Source of the DNA: Adineta steineri
Lineage: Eukaryota > Rotifera > Eurotatoria > Adinetida > Adinetidae
Direction: 5' to 3'
Length of the DNA: 64,000 nucleotides
Assembly (NCBI GenBank): GCA_905250115.1
Contig: CAJNOI010000027.1
Location: 463,427 to 527,426 of the forward strand
This document shows, one piece after another, positions 21,952 through 38,407 of this stretch (position 1 is the first letter of the stretch; each line of letters opens with the position of its first letter). Made by a program: the position numbers and the translations under genes. The notes under the pieces are model-generated. The model saw nothing but the letters and a program-made list of their open reading frames with translations, was not told the DNA's origin and did no database searches.

Positions 21952-23740
21952 ATATTGTAACTTAAAATATTTATCTTTGAAAAGAAAAAAATATTTGTTG
22001 TGTTGTTTTGTTTTCAATAAACTCTGTATTATAATTCGTTACTTCATTTTAATCATTAGAATATGTTATCGGATATAGAATATCCTTGATGGCAATATTG
22101 ACTATAAGTTTCTTTTTCATTTTAAAATTTTTTAAATAATTCTATCAATATTTATTCATATTCTGGTTAGAATTCAATGTTAGTGCTGAATTATTTCATA
22201 CTTTTCTAATATTTATAACATAATTCTTTCTTTTCATACGGATTGTTAAGTTTTCTGAAGAATTAATTATTATTTCTTAAGAATAATAGTTCTTTTCTTT
22301 TACAAAAAAAAGAATCCAAAAATAAACAGACAATAAAAAAAAGTACACATATACAATAGCAACGAGAATTTGTGTAAAATATGACGTCACTCATACTAGC
22401 ATTTATTTTAAAGAACAGAACGATAAAAACAATATTTTTTCTATATCTATCACTGATTGGCAACTATACGATTGAAAGTATATTTGTTAGTTGCATTAAT
22501 TTAATACTATATACAATTGAAAGCAAATATTCAAATATTGATCTATACTCTTTTTTTTGTCATCTCAAAATATTGAATACTTCAACTATTACGTACAGTA
22601 TAATTCAATTTTAAAATTGACAATAGATTGACTAGATGATTTATACTACTGTTTATTACTGAAGTTTTTCTTTTAGAATTTCTTGTGATCTGATTTAATA
22701 GTGACGATATTATATGTGATTCATTGAAGAAAAAGGAATTGATTAGGTCAAAGGAAATTTTCTATGAAATCATTTTCTCATTCTTGCATACGCGTTTATA
22801 TATGTAATACAGAATGAAAATAAAATCAACTTTTCTTTCTCGATCATAACCGGTTTGATTGGAAGTGGCAGAAAGTAAAATAACATAGTTATTTTTTAGA
22901 TTTTTTAGTTGCAAATATCAAATCAGATTTTAATATTGTGAGTGTCTTCTTTTAATCAAATTAATTTTATAGTAATATGAAATCAAGAGTATGACTCATG
23001 TATTGTTCTTACTATTATTTCAAAAATAAATTTGATCAAGCAGGTAACGGAATGAGATTTTCTTTCCTTTTATTTTTGCAGTCGTCAACTATTAAATCAT
23101 TGCTCGCGGCGTGACAACTTCAAATAATAATCACATACTGTATGCAAATAGCAGTAGTTATGTGCGCGTTCTTTTACTTGTTATTGTTATGAAAGAAAAA
23201 TTTGACGAATATATGGCTGTGTGAGTCTTCAAATGTGCATTAGACACTACGTGACATTGAACTATTTCCTATTATAATTAAATGTAGGAGTTATAGGACA
23301 AAAATTAATGAGAGTTAATAGAGTATATTATCATCCCAAGAGTGGGAGTATATAGAAAATAATATAGAATCCATGTCAATGTACAAACAATTAGTCATTG
23401 ATTGATTTCCTTCATGTATATTTGATTTAGATGAATAATGTTGAGTTCCTTTTTTTTCTTTTACATTCACAATAACAAATAATCACTTTTTTTTTCATAA
23501 ACGTTTTCTTACTTTTCTTTTATTTGCTTCCTAGTCTGAAGTGATTTTACTGACTAAACTTCACAGATTGAATCAAAAGCACAAATAAAATTTCATACGA
23601 TCATAAGAATTATAATAGCAGTCATAATACTCTTCCATGGTTTTATATTGAAAGACAAACAAACGGTGAATAAAACAGAAACGAAAAATTTTCTTTTTTC
23701 ATTCTACTGCCAGAAAAAAATTGTACTTTAACTTTTGACA
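21952..23740. other. Intergenic, no gene seen
   Basis: About 1.8 kb of AT-rich sequence between the GPCR and the flippase start. Short frames at 22263-22614 lie on opposite strands and resemble nothing. The last few hundred bases should hold the flippase promoter and leader. Confidence 0.45.
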
Positions 23741-24231
23741 ATGGGCAATTGTACAGCTGTACCTTCGCTTCGACGAACATCGAACAAATCAAGAACTAAT
23801 ACACGACATTCAACTATTCCTTCAGTATCGAATGGTACCCAATTAAATTTACCAAAACGTGAAACTTATGTAGTACATAATAATTTACCAACAACTACCG
23901 AATCTCCCTTTTGGGTTGTAGTCAAACATCGACGAAAACGAAAATTACAAACAAATCGTATTAAAACAACACGATACAACATTTTTACATTTCTACCAAA
24001 AAATATTTTTGAACAATTTCGTCGTATTGCTAATATTTATTTTGCGATTCTTATTGGTCTCAATTGGATACCTATAGTAAATGCTCTTTCAAAACAAGTA
24101 AAATCAATTTTTTTGTATGATATTAAGCATGTTTATATTAAATTTTATTAGGTTGCTTTCATACCATTAACCGTCATTTTAACTATTACAGCTATTAAAG
24201 ATCTTGTCGAAGATTTAAAACGATGGAGAAG
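23741..24231 (+). CDS. P4-type phospholipid flippase, ATP10-like (N-terminal part only)
   Basis: Exons 23741-24097 and 24152-24231 run into the assembly gap. The start is the ATG at 23741 (MGNCTAVPS). After a Ser/Thr-rich N-terminal tail come [41 protein letters not shown] and [21 protein letters not shown], the conserved start of P4-ATPases including the first two membrane segments. The [15 protein letters not shown] and [10 protein letters not shown] blocks point to this class, and the wording around them is closest to ATP10. P4-ATPases with CDC50 move phospholipids to the cytoplasmic leaflet. The actuator, phosphorylation (DKTGT) and nucleotide domains are not in the window because the gap removes them. 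MGNC could be myristoylated and palmitoylated, which would be unusual for a flippase; the true start may differ. Confidence 0.8.
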
Positions 24232-24331
24232 NNNNNNNNNNNNNNNNNNNNNNNNNNNNNNNNNNNNNNNNNNNNNNNNNNNNNNNNNNNNNNNNNNNNN
24301 NNNNNNNNNNNNNNNNNNNNNNNNNNNNNNN
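24232..24331. other. Assembly gap of 100 N
   Basis: Exactly 100 unknown bases. The left side is the start of a P4-ATPase and the right side is the end of eIF5B, so several kilobases are missing and 100 is a placeholder length. Confidence 0.97.
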
Positions 24332-25282
24332 GATTATTTTAAAAATGAAATTCAAAATATTCTTAAAACAGCTCTTAGCTCAATTAAACTAAAAGAAAAT
24401 GGTGTTTATGTTCAAGCATCAACATTAGGTTCATTAGAAGCCTTACTTGAATTCTTAAAAACATCAAATATTCCATATGCTGGAATTAATATTGGACCTG
24501 TTCATCGAAAAGATATTATTCGTGCATCAACTCAACTTGAAAGAGAACCACAGTAAATTAAAAAATATGTTTTTTGTTTTATTTAAATATATAATTTGTT
24601 TAGATGGGCAGTTGTTTTAGCATTTGATGTGAGAATTGAAAGAGATGCTCAAGAGCATGCAGATAGTGTTGGTGTTAAAATCTTCCAAGCTGATATTATT
24701 TATCATTTATTTGATATGTTTTTGGCACATCGTGATCGTGTTAAAAAAGAAAATCAAGAAAAAAATCGACATCTAGCCGTATTTCCATGTAAAATGAAAG
24801 TTCTACCAAATTGCATATTTAATTCACGTGATCCAATTATATGTGGTGTTATTATTGAAGATGGTTTTGTTAAATTAGGTGCACCAATATGTGTTCCATC
24901 AAAAGAAGTAAGATATATATTGAAACATAAATTTAAAACAAAAACGACTTTTAGTTTATTGAACTTGGTCGAGTTGTTAGTATTGAAGTAAATCATAAAC
25001 CAATGGAGATAGCAAGAAAAGGTGCCGAAGTTTGCATTAAAATTGAACCAGTTGGCGGTGAAGCACCAAAAATGTTTGGACGACATTTTGATGAAACTGA
25101 TATATTGACGAGCAAAGTAAATTTTTAATTATAGAAAATTTTGCATAACAAAAAATTGTTTTTATTTTGTTTAGATTTCTCGAGAATCTATTGATGTTGT
25201 TAAAGATCATTTTCGTGATGATATGCAAAAATCTGATTGGCAATTAATGATTGAATTAAAAAAGATATTTAACATTCTTTAA
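24332..25282 (+). CDS. EIF5B: Translation initiation factor eIF5B (C-terminal part only)
   Basis: The frame enters from the gap (DYFKNEIQNILKTALSSIKL) and runs through exons ending near 24554, 24908, 25117 and 25282. Diagnostic blocks are GVYVQASTLGSLEALLEFL, YAGINIGPVHRKDI, VVLAFDVRIERDAQEHADSV, CKMKVLPNCIFNSRDPI, RKGAEVCIKIEPVGGEAPKM, FGRHFDETDILTSKISRESI and the end DDMQKSDWQLMIELKKIFNIL. These cover domain III, domain IV and the C-terminal helix region, which contacts eIF1A. eIF5B is the GTPase that joins the ribosomal subunits at the last step of initiation. The GTPase domain and the acidic/basic N-terminal tail are lost in the gap. Confidence 0.94.
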
Positions 25283-26063
25283 AAATAAAAGAAGGCTTAT
25301 ACACAATATACTATAGACAAATATTATATTACAAAAAGCAAAATGAATAGTTTGTCTTTATACACCCGTGCATTGTCTTTTTATTCAGTTCATTTTTTTG
25401 TTTATTTCTATATCATGTTAAAATCGTTCTTAAATTGATGATGTTTTCGTTGTTCTTCATATTGTTTCAAAAGATTATAGAGAACGAATTTATTAATATA
25501 AAATAAAAACGACAAAATCATGTTGTGATAGTTATTTTTTGTAGACATTCAGTTTATATTAAGAATAATGATGTGCTGATATCAAGTGAAATTCTAATTA
25601 TTAATTAGACGTCAAAAATATATAAGAGGTTTATATCTAACGTTTTTTCTCGTAGTCATCAAGGGTGTTACTTTATCTTTACTTTATTCTTTGTTACAAA
25701 GAAAAGTAATGTAACACTCCCACTAGTCATGCAAGAGGAAATCTTTAGTAAAAACAAACAGATGATTTTATCTCAAAACGTTTATAAATTAAGTGAAAAG
25801 GAAGAGAATCGCAGATGTAAAAAGAGAATACAATGAGATAGTATGAAAATTAATCCTTCATGTGAAATATATTGTAGATTACGATAAAAATAAAAAAATC
25901 AATATATTTTTCTAAAAAAAAAAACAGAAACTCAGGACATCTGCTTGGAAATAATCAAATTGGTTATTCTATTGGAACCATTCAAAGAAATTATTTAAAT
26001 AATAAAAGTTCCTTCCTACAAAATATTTACATTAACATATTTTAATATTAATAAGAAACTTCA
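25283..26063. other. Intergenic between eIF5B and PAPS synthase
   Basis: Holds the eIF5B 3' UTR and the PAPSS 5' flank. A hairpin-like match (GTGTTACTTTATCTTTACTTT near 25668 and AAAGAAAAGTAATGTAACAC near 25700) can fold imperfectly. No gene seen. Confidence 0.45.
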
Positions 26064-29890
<3,827 letters not shown>

Positions 29891-30329
29891 ATCAAATTTA
29901 TAAATTGATAATTTATTTTTAGAATATTTAGTATTATTATTCCACTTTTGCGTGATTATTTTTCTTTTTATTTTATTATATATTCTCATATATTTTTTTC
30001 TGCTTCTTTTTATTGTGACTCTCAATTCAAATTTACGTGCATAATTATTGTGAAAATGTATAAGCGTGAAAGGATAAATTGATGAAAATCAATTAGTAAA
30101 ATATTCTGAAATACACTCATAAAAAAATAAATATTATTTAATGCAACTTTTGTTCATTTTGATAAAGTGTTGAATGAAAAAAAGATATATTTCTATTCGT
30201 AAAGTATGATTAAATCGAGAGAGAGAGATAGACATGTCATCTTAAGTTTACTGACAGCAAATAAAATTATATTTGTTGTCTTTTAGACCTTTAAAATAGT
30301 AAGAATAAAACAATCAATTTTTTTTCAAA

Positions 30330-31214
30330 ATGTCTTCATGGTTTGATAAATTACCTCGTACTCAATATTCTTCTCTTCAACGAATTACTACTAGTCAATC
30401 ATGGTTTCAAGTATATGCTCTTCGTCCAAGTGTCTTTGTTATTTATGAACCATATCATTGTGAAGAAGTCATTTCTTATCTTATTGTTGGTTCAGAAAAA
30501 TCTCTTCTTATTGATACTGGAATGGGTATTGGAAATATTGAAATAGTTATCAATGAACTTTCATCTCTACCATTAATAGTTATCAATACACATACACATC
30601 ATGATCATATAGGTGATAATTGGCGTTTTGAACAATCTTTAATCGGTCTTCAATGTGAATTTTCAAAAAAGAATGATGCTGATCTTATTAACGAAGCACA
30701 GAATGAAATGGAAAATGATATGTTTCGTGAAGAATATTTTCCAAAAGATTTTGATCAAAAATCTTATCGAATTAAACAATTTCAAATAACAAAATATATA
30801 TCTGATGGTGATACAATTGATCTTGGCAATGAAAGAAAAATTATTGTAATATTTACACCTGGTCATACACCTGATTCAATCTCGTTATTAGATATACAAG
30901 AACGACTTTTATTTGTTGGTGATCAATTCTATTTAGGACCTATTTTTCTTTATCGTCCAGAAACAAATCTAAAAGATTATATTGAATCATTAGAAAAATT
31001 AGTATGTGTCATGAAAAATCATAAAATCGATTTAATAGTACCATCACATAATACTCCGAATGTTGATCCACATTTCGTCGTAATGGCATTAGATGCAATA
31101 AGAAAAGTGGTTGCTGGCAACGTCATTGCTAAAAAAACTGATGATGATTTATATAATAAATATGATTTTGATGATTTTTCATTTGTAATTGATTCGAAAT
31201 TTTTGAACAAATAA
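30330..31214 (+). CDS. Metallo-beta-lactamase-fold hydrolase, intronless
   Basis: A single-exon 294-residue protein. Zinc-ligand motifs of the MBL fold are all visible: HTHHDH at residues 88-93 (H-x-H-x-D-H), H179 in FTPGHTPDS, D198 in LLFVGDQFY and H240 in VPSHNTP. The N-terminal VGSEKSLLIDTGMGIGNI is the usual first strand pair with the IDTG turn. The length is that of stand-alone hydrolases (glyoxalase II or YycJ-like, or MBLAC-like), not of beta-CASP nucleases. There is no signal peptide, so a cytosolic enzyme is likely; the substrate is unknown. It is intronless while nearby multi-exon genes are intron-rich, which would be compatible with acquisition from bacteria or with retrotransposition. 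Start: the ATG in an AAAATG context after an A/T-rich leader. Confidence 0.85.
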   Translation: MSSWFDKLPRTQYSSLQRITTSQSWFQVYALRPSVFVIYEPYHCEEVISYLIVGSEKSLLIDTGMGIGNIEIVINELSSLPLIVINTHTHHDHIGDNWRFEQSLIGLQCEFSKKNDADLINEAQNEMENDMFREEYFPKDFDQKSYRIKQFQITKYISDGDTIDLGNERKIIVIFTPGHTPDSISLLDIQERLLFVGDQFYLGPIFLYRPETNLKDYIESLEKLVCVMKNHKIDLIVPSHNTPNVDPHFVVMALDAIRKVVAGNVIAKKTDDDLYNKYDFDDFSFVIDSKFLNK

Positions 31215-31855
31215 ACAAAATAGCAGATATTATTCTTAGTTTAAAAACACCCTCTGGTATTGTATTCATTTTATACTTCCTATTCAATGATCTACATTTA
31301 GATTCGAATGCATTCTAAATAATAATAACCTTTAATCCATATCATACAATGTTTCTTTGCCGTTTTTCAATAAACGATACGATTTTATTGAATGCGTGCA
31401 CAAGTAAAAAGATTCTTTTTTTTTAAACACCAACAAAAATACAATAGGGCTTACAAATCAGGAGAAAAAGAAAAGGTTTTATATATGAGATCATCATTCA
31501 AGAGAAGAAAAAAAAAAGAACTCGAGGCCAAAAAGAAAAAAACATTGCTATTATCAAAGATCATTTCTTTTTCATTATTTTTTTTTTACACACATATACA
31601 TATTTAATTATGAAATTTAAGTCACTGTTCTTCTTATTAATATATGAATATAAAACAAACATATGTGTGTAGTCTGTGAAGAATTATTGCATGTATCGAT
31701 CGCGAAAAAAATATCCACATACACAACAACAATAAGAATAAAGAACAAACATACGTTCTACTAAATAGGAAAAGACAAGGATGTATTGCACTCATGTAAA
31801 AGATAGGAAAAATAGATAAAAGAGAATAAAATAAATCAAAAAAAAAAGAATGAAA
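31215..31855. other. Convergent intergenic region between the MBL and tomosyn genes
   Basis: Holds the 3' ends of two convergent genes. It is A-rich with AATAAA-like words near 31370 and 31737. The frame at 31392-31607 is Lys-rich low complexity and is not supported. Confidence 0.5.
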
Positions 31856-34800
31856 TCACTGTTTTTTTGATGTAAATGGCCATGACCATTCAGCTTTTTC
31901 TTTTTGTTTTAACATAACTTTACGTGATAAACTAGAAAATTCTTCAGCACGATCAGCCATTTCTTTAGATGCAATATCAATTTCATTTAACTTTTGACCA
32001 CGTTCAAGTAATTTCTAATTAAAAAAAAACAAAAACAAAAATTAAATTTTTCAAATTCGATTTCATTTTACCATTCGAGTATCATGTATAGCACTACTAG
32101 CTGAATCAGTATTACCACGTAATTGATTCATATTAACATTAACATCTTCTTTTTTAATAACACCAGCCGGAGCTTTACCAGCTGCTTCTCCAACTAAATA
32201 TCAAAAATAATATCGAAAAAATTCTTTTTTTTTTTTATAAATATTTACATAATTGATCCGAATCAATCATTGCATTTGAAGCAAATAATTTAGCAAAGAA
32301 ATTTTGTTTAGGTGCTTCAGGCATTAATATTGATGGACTATATAATTCGCAGAGCATTTCATTAATTTGTTCTCTGATAAAATAAATCAAATAAAAAATG
32401 AATTCTTTATTTTTTCGACATACTTGATATCAGAAGAAATTGTTATTTTTTGAATTTCCGTTGGTGAACACATATAAAGTCCATGACCACGATTAGTAAA
32501 TGTAAATGTTGAACTTATCATTGATCTAAATTAATACAATAAGTCTATCGCTTCTTTGAAATATTCGATAAATTACCTCCATGAATCAATCATTGGATCA
32601 AGATTTGTAGTGAAAAGTTCGCGTAAACTAGGTAAACTATAAACATGTATACGACCAGAAGCTAAATAACATGTTAAACAAGCAGAACCTATTTGAAAAC
32701 AAAAATGAGTTCGAAAAAAATTTATTTATTTATTTTTAATTTAACCAGCAATTTTAACAACTGATGCACGTGTTATATTAGATGCTGATGAACCAAGTGA
32801 ATCAAAAATTTTCTGTTTAAATATTGAAACTTGAGTTGGTAATGAAATAACCTATATAGATAAATTTAATTTTTAAAGAAAATTAATCATCGAATTCAAC
32901 GAACTCGAGCTTCTTTTGATGAACAAATGACAACATATTGAGTATTATTTGATGGTATACTTGTCGTTGGAGATAATGCTGTATTACCAGGTAATACACA
33001 TGATGATGAATTTAAATCTTGTGTACCATCTGTTGTTCGATTTGATTTAGTTTCTAAAAATAGTTCAAAGTTTTTTTTTGTTTTGTTTTTTTTATAAAAA
33101 TATAACAAACTTTTTGATTCCCATTTTTCACTCGGTGATGGTATGATTAGACCTTTATGATCAAGAAAAGATATATGTAATATTCGACCAGTTAATCGAA
33201 ATACTGTTCCACTTGGTACAACTAAAATAGTTAAATAAAATTTTTCATTTCTTTCATAATAATAATACTACATACCGCTAATATTTCTAGGTTCATAAAT
33301 AATATTTAAATTAATAACAATAACAGAACCGGTACTTGTACCAAGCCAAACACTTGGTGAAATTGTAAAATCTTCAAATAGATATAATTCATATATACCG
33401 AAATTCTTTTAAACAACAAACCATTTTTATATGTAAATGATTCCGAAAATTGTATAGCACACACACTTTCATTTGTAATTATATTATCTAGACTAGATGT
33501 ACTTGATGAACGTGGAAGATCAATAACCAATGGTTTATCTAAATAAATAGATAAATATTTAATATAAATTATTATTCAATAATTAAATTCGACAATAAAC
33601 ATGCAAACAGAAGAAAGCAAAGCAGACATAAAAAATTTCTTTAGATTTAAATCACAGACGTTATAGACAACACCAAAAGAAATATTGATTTTTTTTTTCA
33701 TTGATACCAAATAGAGAACTTACAATCCGTTGATGAATTTTGTGATCGTTTTTCTGTTAGATTTGAATTATTAGAAGGAGGTGAGGAACGCTAGAAGAAG
33801 ATAGTGATTGAAAGTCATTCGAAATATTATATTATATAAATGCTTAGTTAACAAACGATTCATTATCGAACTTTACGTGCAGGAGACAAAAGAAAAACCT
33901 GCATAAATGTCAAACACATGCTCGTTCACAATAGAATAGATTTATGAGCGCACCCGAATTACTATGAACTGTTACAGTATGAGTATGATATGTTGTATAT
34001 GTTGTCGAAACGGCTTGTTTATTTGTTGTTGATTGATGATGATGATAAATATCAGATTTTTGTTTAGGAAATTTATCTTTCATATATTCAAATGTATATG
34101 TTCCATGTGTTGGATCACTTGATGATTCTGTTTTAAATTCATTTTCAAATGATGATAATGTTTTATCATTAGGTATAGATCGTTTTATTGTTACTGTTGT
34201 TATTGTTTGTTTCGGAAAATTTGAATGAAATTCTTCACCTAGATTATTTAGTTCACTTTCATCAAATATGATTTGATTATCATTTTTATTATTTGATGTA
34301 CGTGTTAAATGTTTACGTATAGTACGAAATGTTTTAGCTAATGTTGGATTATTTGATGCAAGAGATTTGTCATCATTATATCCTCCTATTAATGTCGGAT
34401 CTATACTTGATACAGATTCAATTGATCTTGAACGATAGATTTGTGTATATTGATCAAATGGTTGTAAATGATTTTTTGAAAAATTTTCTTCAATATTATT
34501 AAATGAAAATATATTCGGTAGTGTTCCTGAATTAGGTGTTATTGGTCGATGCTAGATTAGAATATTAGATTATCTTTTCAATAATTAGAATTTTTTGTTT
34601 TAGAACAAAAATAGATTCGAGCAAAAAATAATATGTATATATATAAGATTGACATTGAAAAATAGAATTTACCTGATAGTCATATGAGAATGTACCGGAA
34701 TCATCATTATTTGAATCATTTGTTGTTCCACGACGTTTTGGTGATGATGTAGCTCGTTGAAATGGATCTGATGTACCATATAAATCTGCTGTTGCCATAT

Positions 34801-37800
34801 TCATTAATATAAATTGACTTAGATAATCAACAACAACAAGTCCGTTTTCTAAACCAAATATTATTCTATAGATAAAAACGAGAGAATTTAGTTTTTTTGT
34901 TATTAAAAAGATTCATACAATCCATATTTTGAATTAATTGAAATATCAGTTAAGAGAGGCACTTTATCATTTGGTAACCATGATAATAAACAAACAAGTT
35001 CAGGTTGATAACCAGCCATTCGACGATAACCTCTTTTAGCTCGAAGTAAACTTTTAAATTCCTGTAGAGAAGAAAACAAATTATTCATTTCTTTTAAAAT
35101 AGTAATAATAAACGAGACTTTTTTTTCTAAATTTTGTTTAATTGCAATTGATTGTAAATCATTTAAGATTGAATTATTTGAACTAATATTTAAATCATCA
35201 TGATTATTTGATACATTTCTATGAAATATCGGTATTTCTAAACATGCTAAATCTCCTAAACCTTCATCAGATTTTTCTAATTCTGATCCTGTAAATTTAA
35301 ATAATGTGACATGACCACCACGTCCAGCAGCCATTAAATATTTTCCATCACAACATGTTTTTATTGAATATATACTAAATGGATTATCATCACTTAATAA
35401 TATTTGTTGTAATTGTTCATCATTGGTATTACTGTTTGCACGTGTAGATTTCGTATCAAATTTAATATTTGAATTGATTTCTTTCATATTATTTGTATTT
35501 GTTGACGATGCTGGTGGTGAATGTAGTGGTTGTATGCGATCAAATAAACGATTTGTACGTAATTTATATAAAAATACAAGATTACAACCAGATGCATCCC
35601 AAAATTTAATTGTACCATCAGCATGACTGTTAAAAAAATTATTTTAGAAGATGAATAAAAAAGATTTTATCTCTTTTACCCAGTTAAAAGTAATTCATTG
35701 TAACCAAATATAGTTGAACCAGATCGACCACCTGATATTGGATTTTCCTGAAAAAAGATACGATAGTTAATTTGAATAGAATATGAAAGAAATGAATTAT
35801 ACTTGTGGACTAAATGTACGTTTCGTTGCTTGTTTTGATTGTAAACGAAGAAGATTTTGATAAAAAATTGTATTTGGTTCTGTTATATAATCACAAAAAG
35901 TTATTGGTGATTCATGTAGATCTAATGTATGAAGGCTTTCAAATAATGGATAACTAAATTAAATACAAAAATCAAAAACATGAATTTCCCTTTTTTTTGT
36001 ATTTCATACTTGTCACTTTTTAAATCAATGACAACAAGATCATTTTCAAGTAAAACAACAACAGCTGATGGATCAGGTGTATCTGAAATGAAAAGAATAA
36101 GTTTATTATTCGTTCAATATGTATATATAACAAACCAGCTATATGTGGAGATGGTGTTATGACTTGAAAATCAACAATTGCATTATCCATATGAAGAACA
36201 TTTATTGCTTGACCACGTAGTATTGTTAAAAAATAAGATGAAGATTTTAAAGATGTATTAATAGATGTTTGTGGATAATCATTTTGAAGTGGCATTCCAC
36301 CAGAAAATATTATAAATGAATCACCACTATAATTCAATAGGGAGAAATAAGAGTTTTTATTTAAAAAGAAAAATCTTACGAGCTTTTAACGGCACTCCAA
36401 ACAACTTTTGTTACTGGTCCAAATTTAGGTGATTCTTCTTTACAAATACGAGCTACAGAAAGAAGAAGAAAATATTAGTATTTTGCCTTTAATTTTTATT
36501 TTACTATGTGGATAATTAACGCTAACAGGTTTATCATTAGCTCGTAAATTCCATACGGATAATGATCCATCACAATGTGAACACATAAATTGTCGACCTT
36601 CATAATGCCATGCGAGAGATGTCAAACCCTAAGAAATAAATTTAATTATTTATTGCTTTTTTTTCAACTTTGTGTTACTTGAGATAATGTATAAACACAT
36701 TCAGATGTTTTCTGTTGTAGATTCCAACAAACAACCTGTCCTAATGGAACAGTATTTGGTGATGATAGATGTGTACTAAATCCAATATACAACTAAAAAC
36801 AAAAACAATTGCCACATAATCAACAGGCATTGATAGTTTTATTTCGAATGAATATATATATGTAAACATGATTTAGAACTTGACAATTATAATTATTATT
36901 TCTTTTTGTATATATATATTCAACTTTGGCAATAAAGTTGTTAAATATTGATGGATCTATCTATTTAGTTACGAATTTTAATTTGGTTATGTAAGGAGAA
37001 TCAATAAATAGGCCATTTCTTAACTCTTTAATTAGTTTATATGTATAAAAATATGAAATATCCATGAAAAAAACTTGTCATTTGTTTTCAAAAACAAAAA
37101 CGTAAAACTACAGTTATCTACTTAAAATCTGCTCTTTCATCTTCATTGAAGTACTGTTATTTTCTTCAAGATCCTTTACTTCCGGTACCATACATTCATT
37201 TATTCTCATAAAACAGAAGTAAATAGTAATGTTTCATGCTAAGTAGATAAGATGTGATTTGGAGTATTTTATGAAGGCAGTAATATCCTGAAGAGTACTT
37301 ATTGTCTCAATAGTGTATAACATTCATCCGTTAATAAATATTTAATCTTCAGTAAAGAGAAGAAGAAGAAGAAGAAGAAGAAAAAAAGAAAAAAAAAGAA
37401 GAAATCAATAAGATTCAATCTAATTTTTGTTTTTGCTTATGAACTTAACAAAGTCACATTCCGGAAATAAAAGATTCGTTTCCGTTGATTTAAAAATTTG
37501 ACAATTAAATCAATTATCTTACGCGTGTCGGATCATCAGGATTTTGACATAAATCAACTACAACTCCTGGATGAGAGCTTCGACTCCTATATATAAACAA
37601 AAAAAAACAAAATAATTTAGACAAATTATCTAATTATGCTTACATTCCAATTGCATTATTCCACATAATTTTATATGATGAAAGTGTAAATGTATCAAGA
37701 TTAACAACATAAACATTTCCAACATAAGTACCGACTAAAAGCCATTTGGAATTAAAAGCAAGTGGTAATAAACAACGACTTATTCTAAAAAAAAAACAGA

Positions 37801-38407
37801 ATAATATTTCGATATGTAAAAGTTAAAAAATAAAATTTTTATATTCTAACTTACTTTTCTTTAACAAATCGAAGTGAACTAGCAATCACTGGTTTTTTTT
37901 GTCGTAAATTCCATAAATGTATATAATTATCTCGACATGCACTTATCAATGCACCCTTTATAATTAAAAAGTTCATTTCATTTTTTATTATAAAAAATAA
38001 AATCTTTTTTACTTCATTTATACGAAAAACTAATTGAACAATTTCAACTTCAGTAGGATGTTGTAATGAACATTCAACAAATGCACCGCCATAGCTAATA
38101 ATAACAATTGAATTTCATTTAATTTTTAAATAAATATGAAATCTTACATTTTAATGATACCATTTTTTGTTCCAATGGCAAGAACTTTTTGTACAGGATC
38201 ATAAGCAAGTGTTGTTGGTCGATACGGAAAACCATATCGAACAATCTAATAATAAATGACATGACTCTTAAGTATATATATGTAATCGAAATAGTTGCTT
38301 ACTTCACTTAATGAAAAATCCTCTTTTTTTAATGTTTCAATAATATCGATTTCAGCTGTCTTTTTTGAATCACCTAATTTAAATGGTAATTTTATTCGGC
38401 CTGTCAT
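31856..38407 (-). CDS. STXBP5: Tomosyn (syntaxin-binding protein 5-like)
   Basis: A minus-strand gene with about 20 exons. It starts MTGRIKLPFKLGDSKKTAEI at 38407 and stops at 31856-31858. The first two thirds are WD40 repeats of the Lgl/tomosyn type: VRYGFPYRPTTLAYDPVQKV with LAIGTKNGIIKMYG, LISACRDNYIHLWNL, GLTSLAWHYEGRQFMCSH, then GGHVTLFKFTGSEL. A Ser/Asn-rich loop region of several hundred residues lies between 33.9 and 34.8 kb. The C-terminus is a tomosyn R-SNARE motif (about 31920-32160) including MKLLERGQKLNEIDI, whose Arg is the expected zero-layer residue, and it ends SWPFTSKKQ. Tomosyn sequesters syntaxin and SNAP-25 through this domain and inhibits vesicle fusion, notably at synapses. 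The R-SNARE tail separates it from Lgl proteins. One intron of about 730 bp (36795-37520) has an AAG-rich microsatellite. Confidence 0.9.

Noticed and set aside
22263..22614. Two overlapping opposite-strand frames of about 70 codons
   Set aside because: Ile/Leu/Phe/Ser-rich translations of AT-rich DNA without signal peptide, domain or promoter.
31392..31607. Lys-rich 71-codon frame
   Set aside because: Low-complexity A-rich sequence in a convergent 3' region, with no family resemblance.
37360..37400. AAG/GA-rich direct repeats (also 39172-39190, 41541-41575, 42305-42325) as possible CRISPR or tandem arrays
   Set aside because: Plain microsatellites in introns or spacers; there are no unique spacers.
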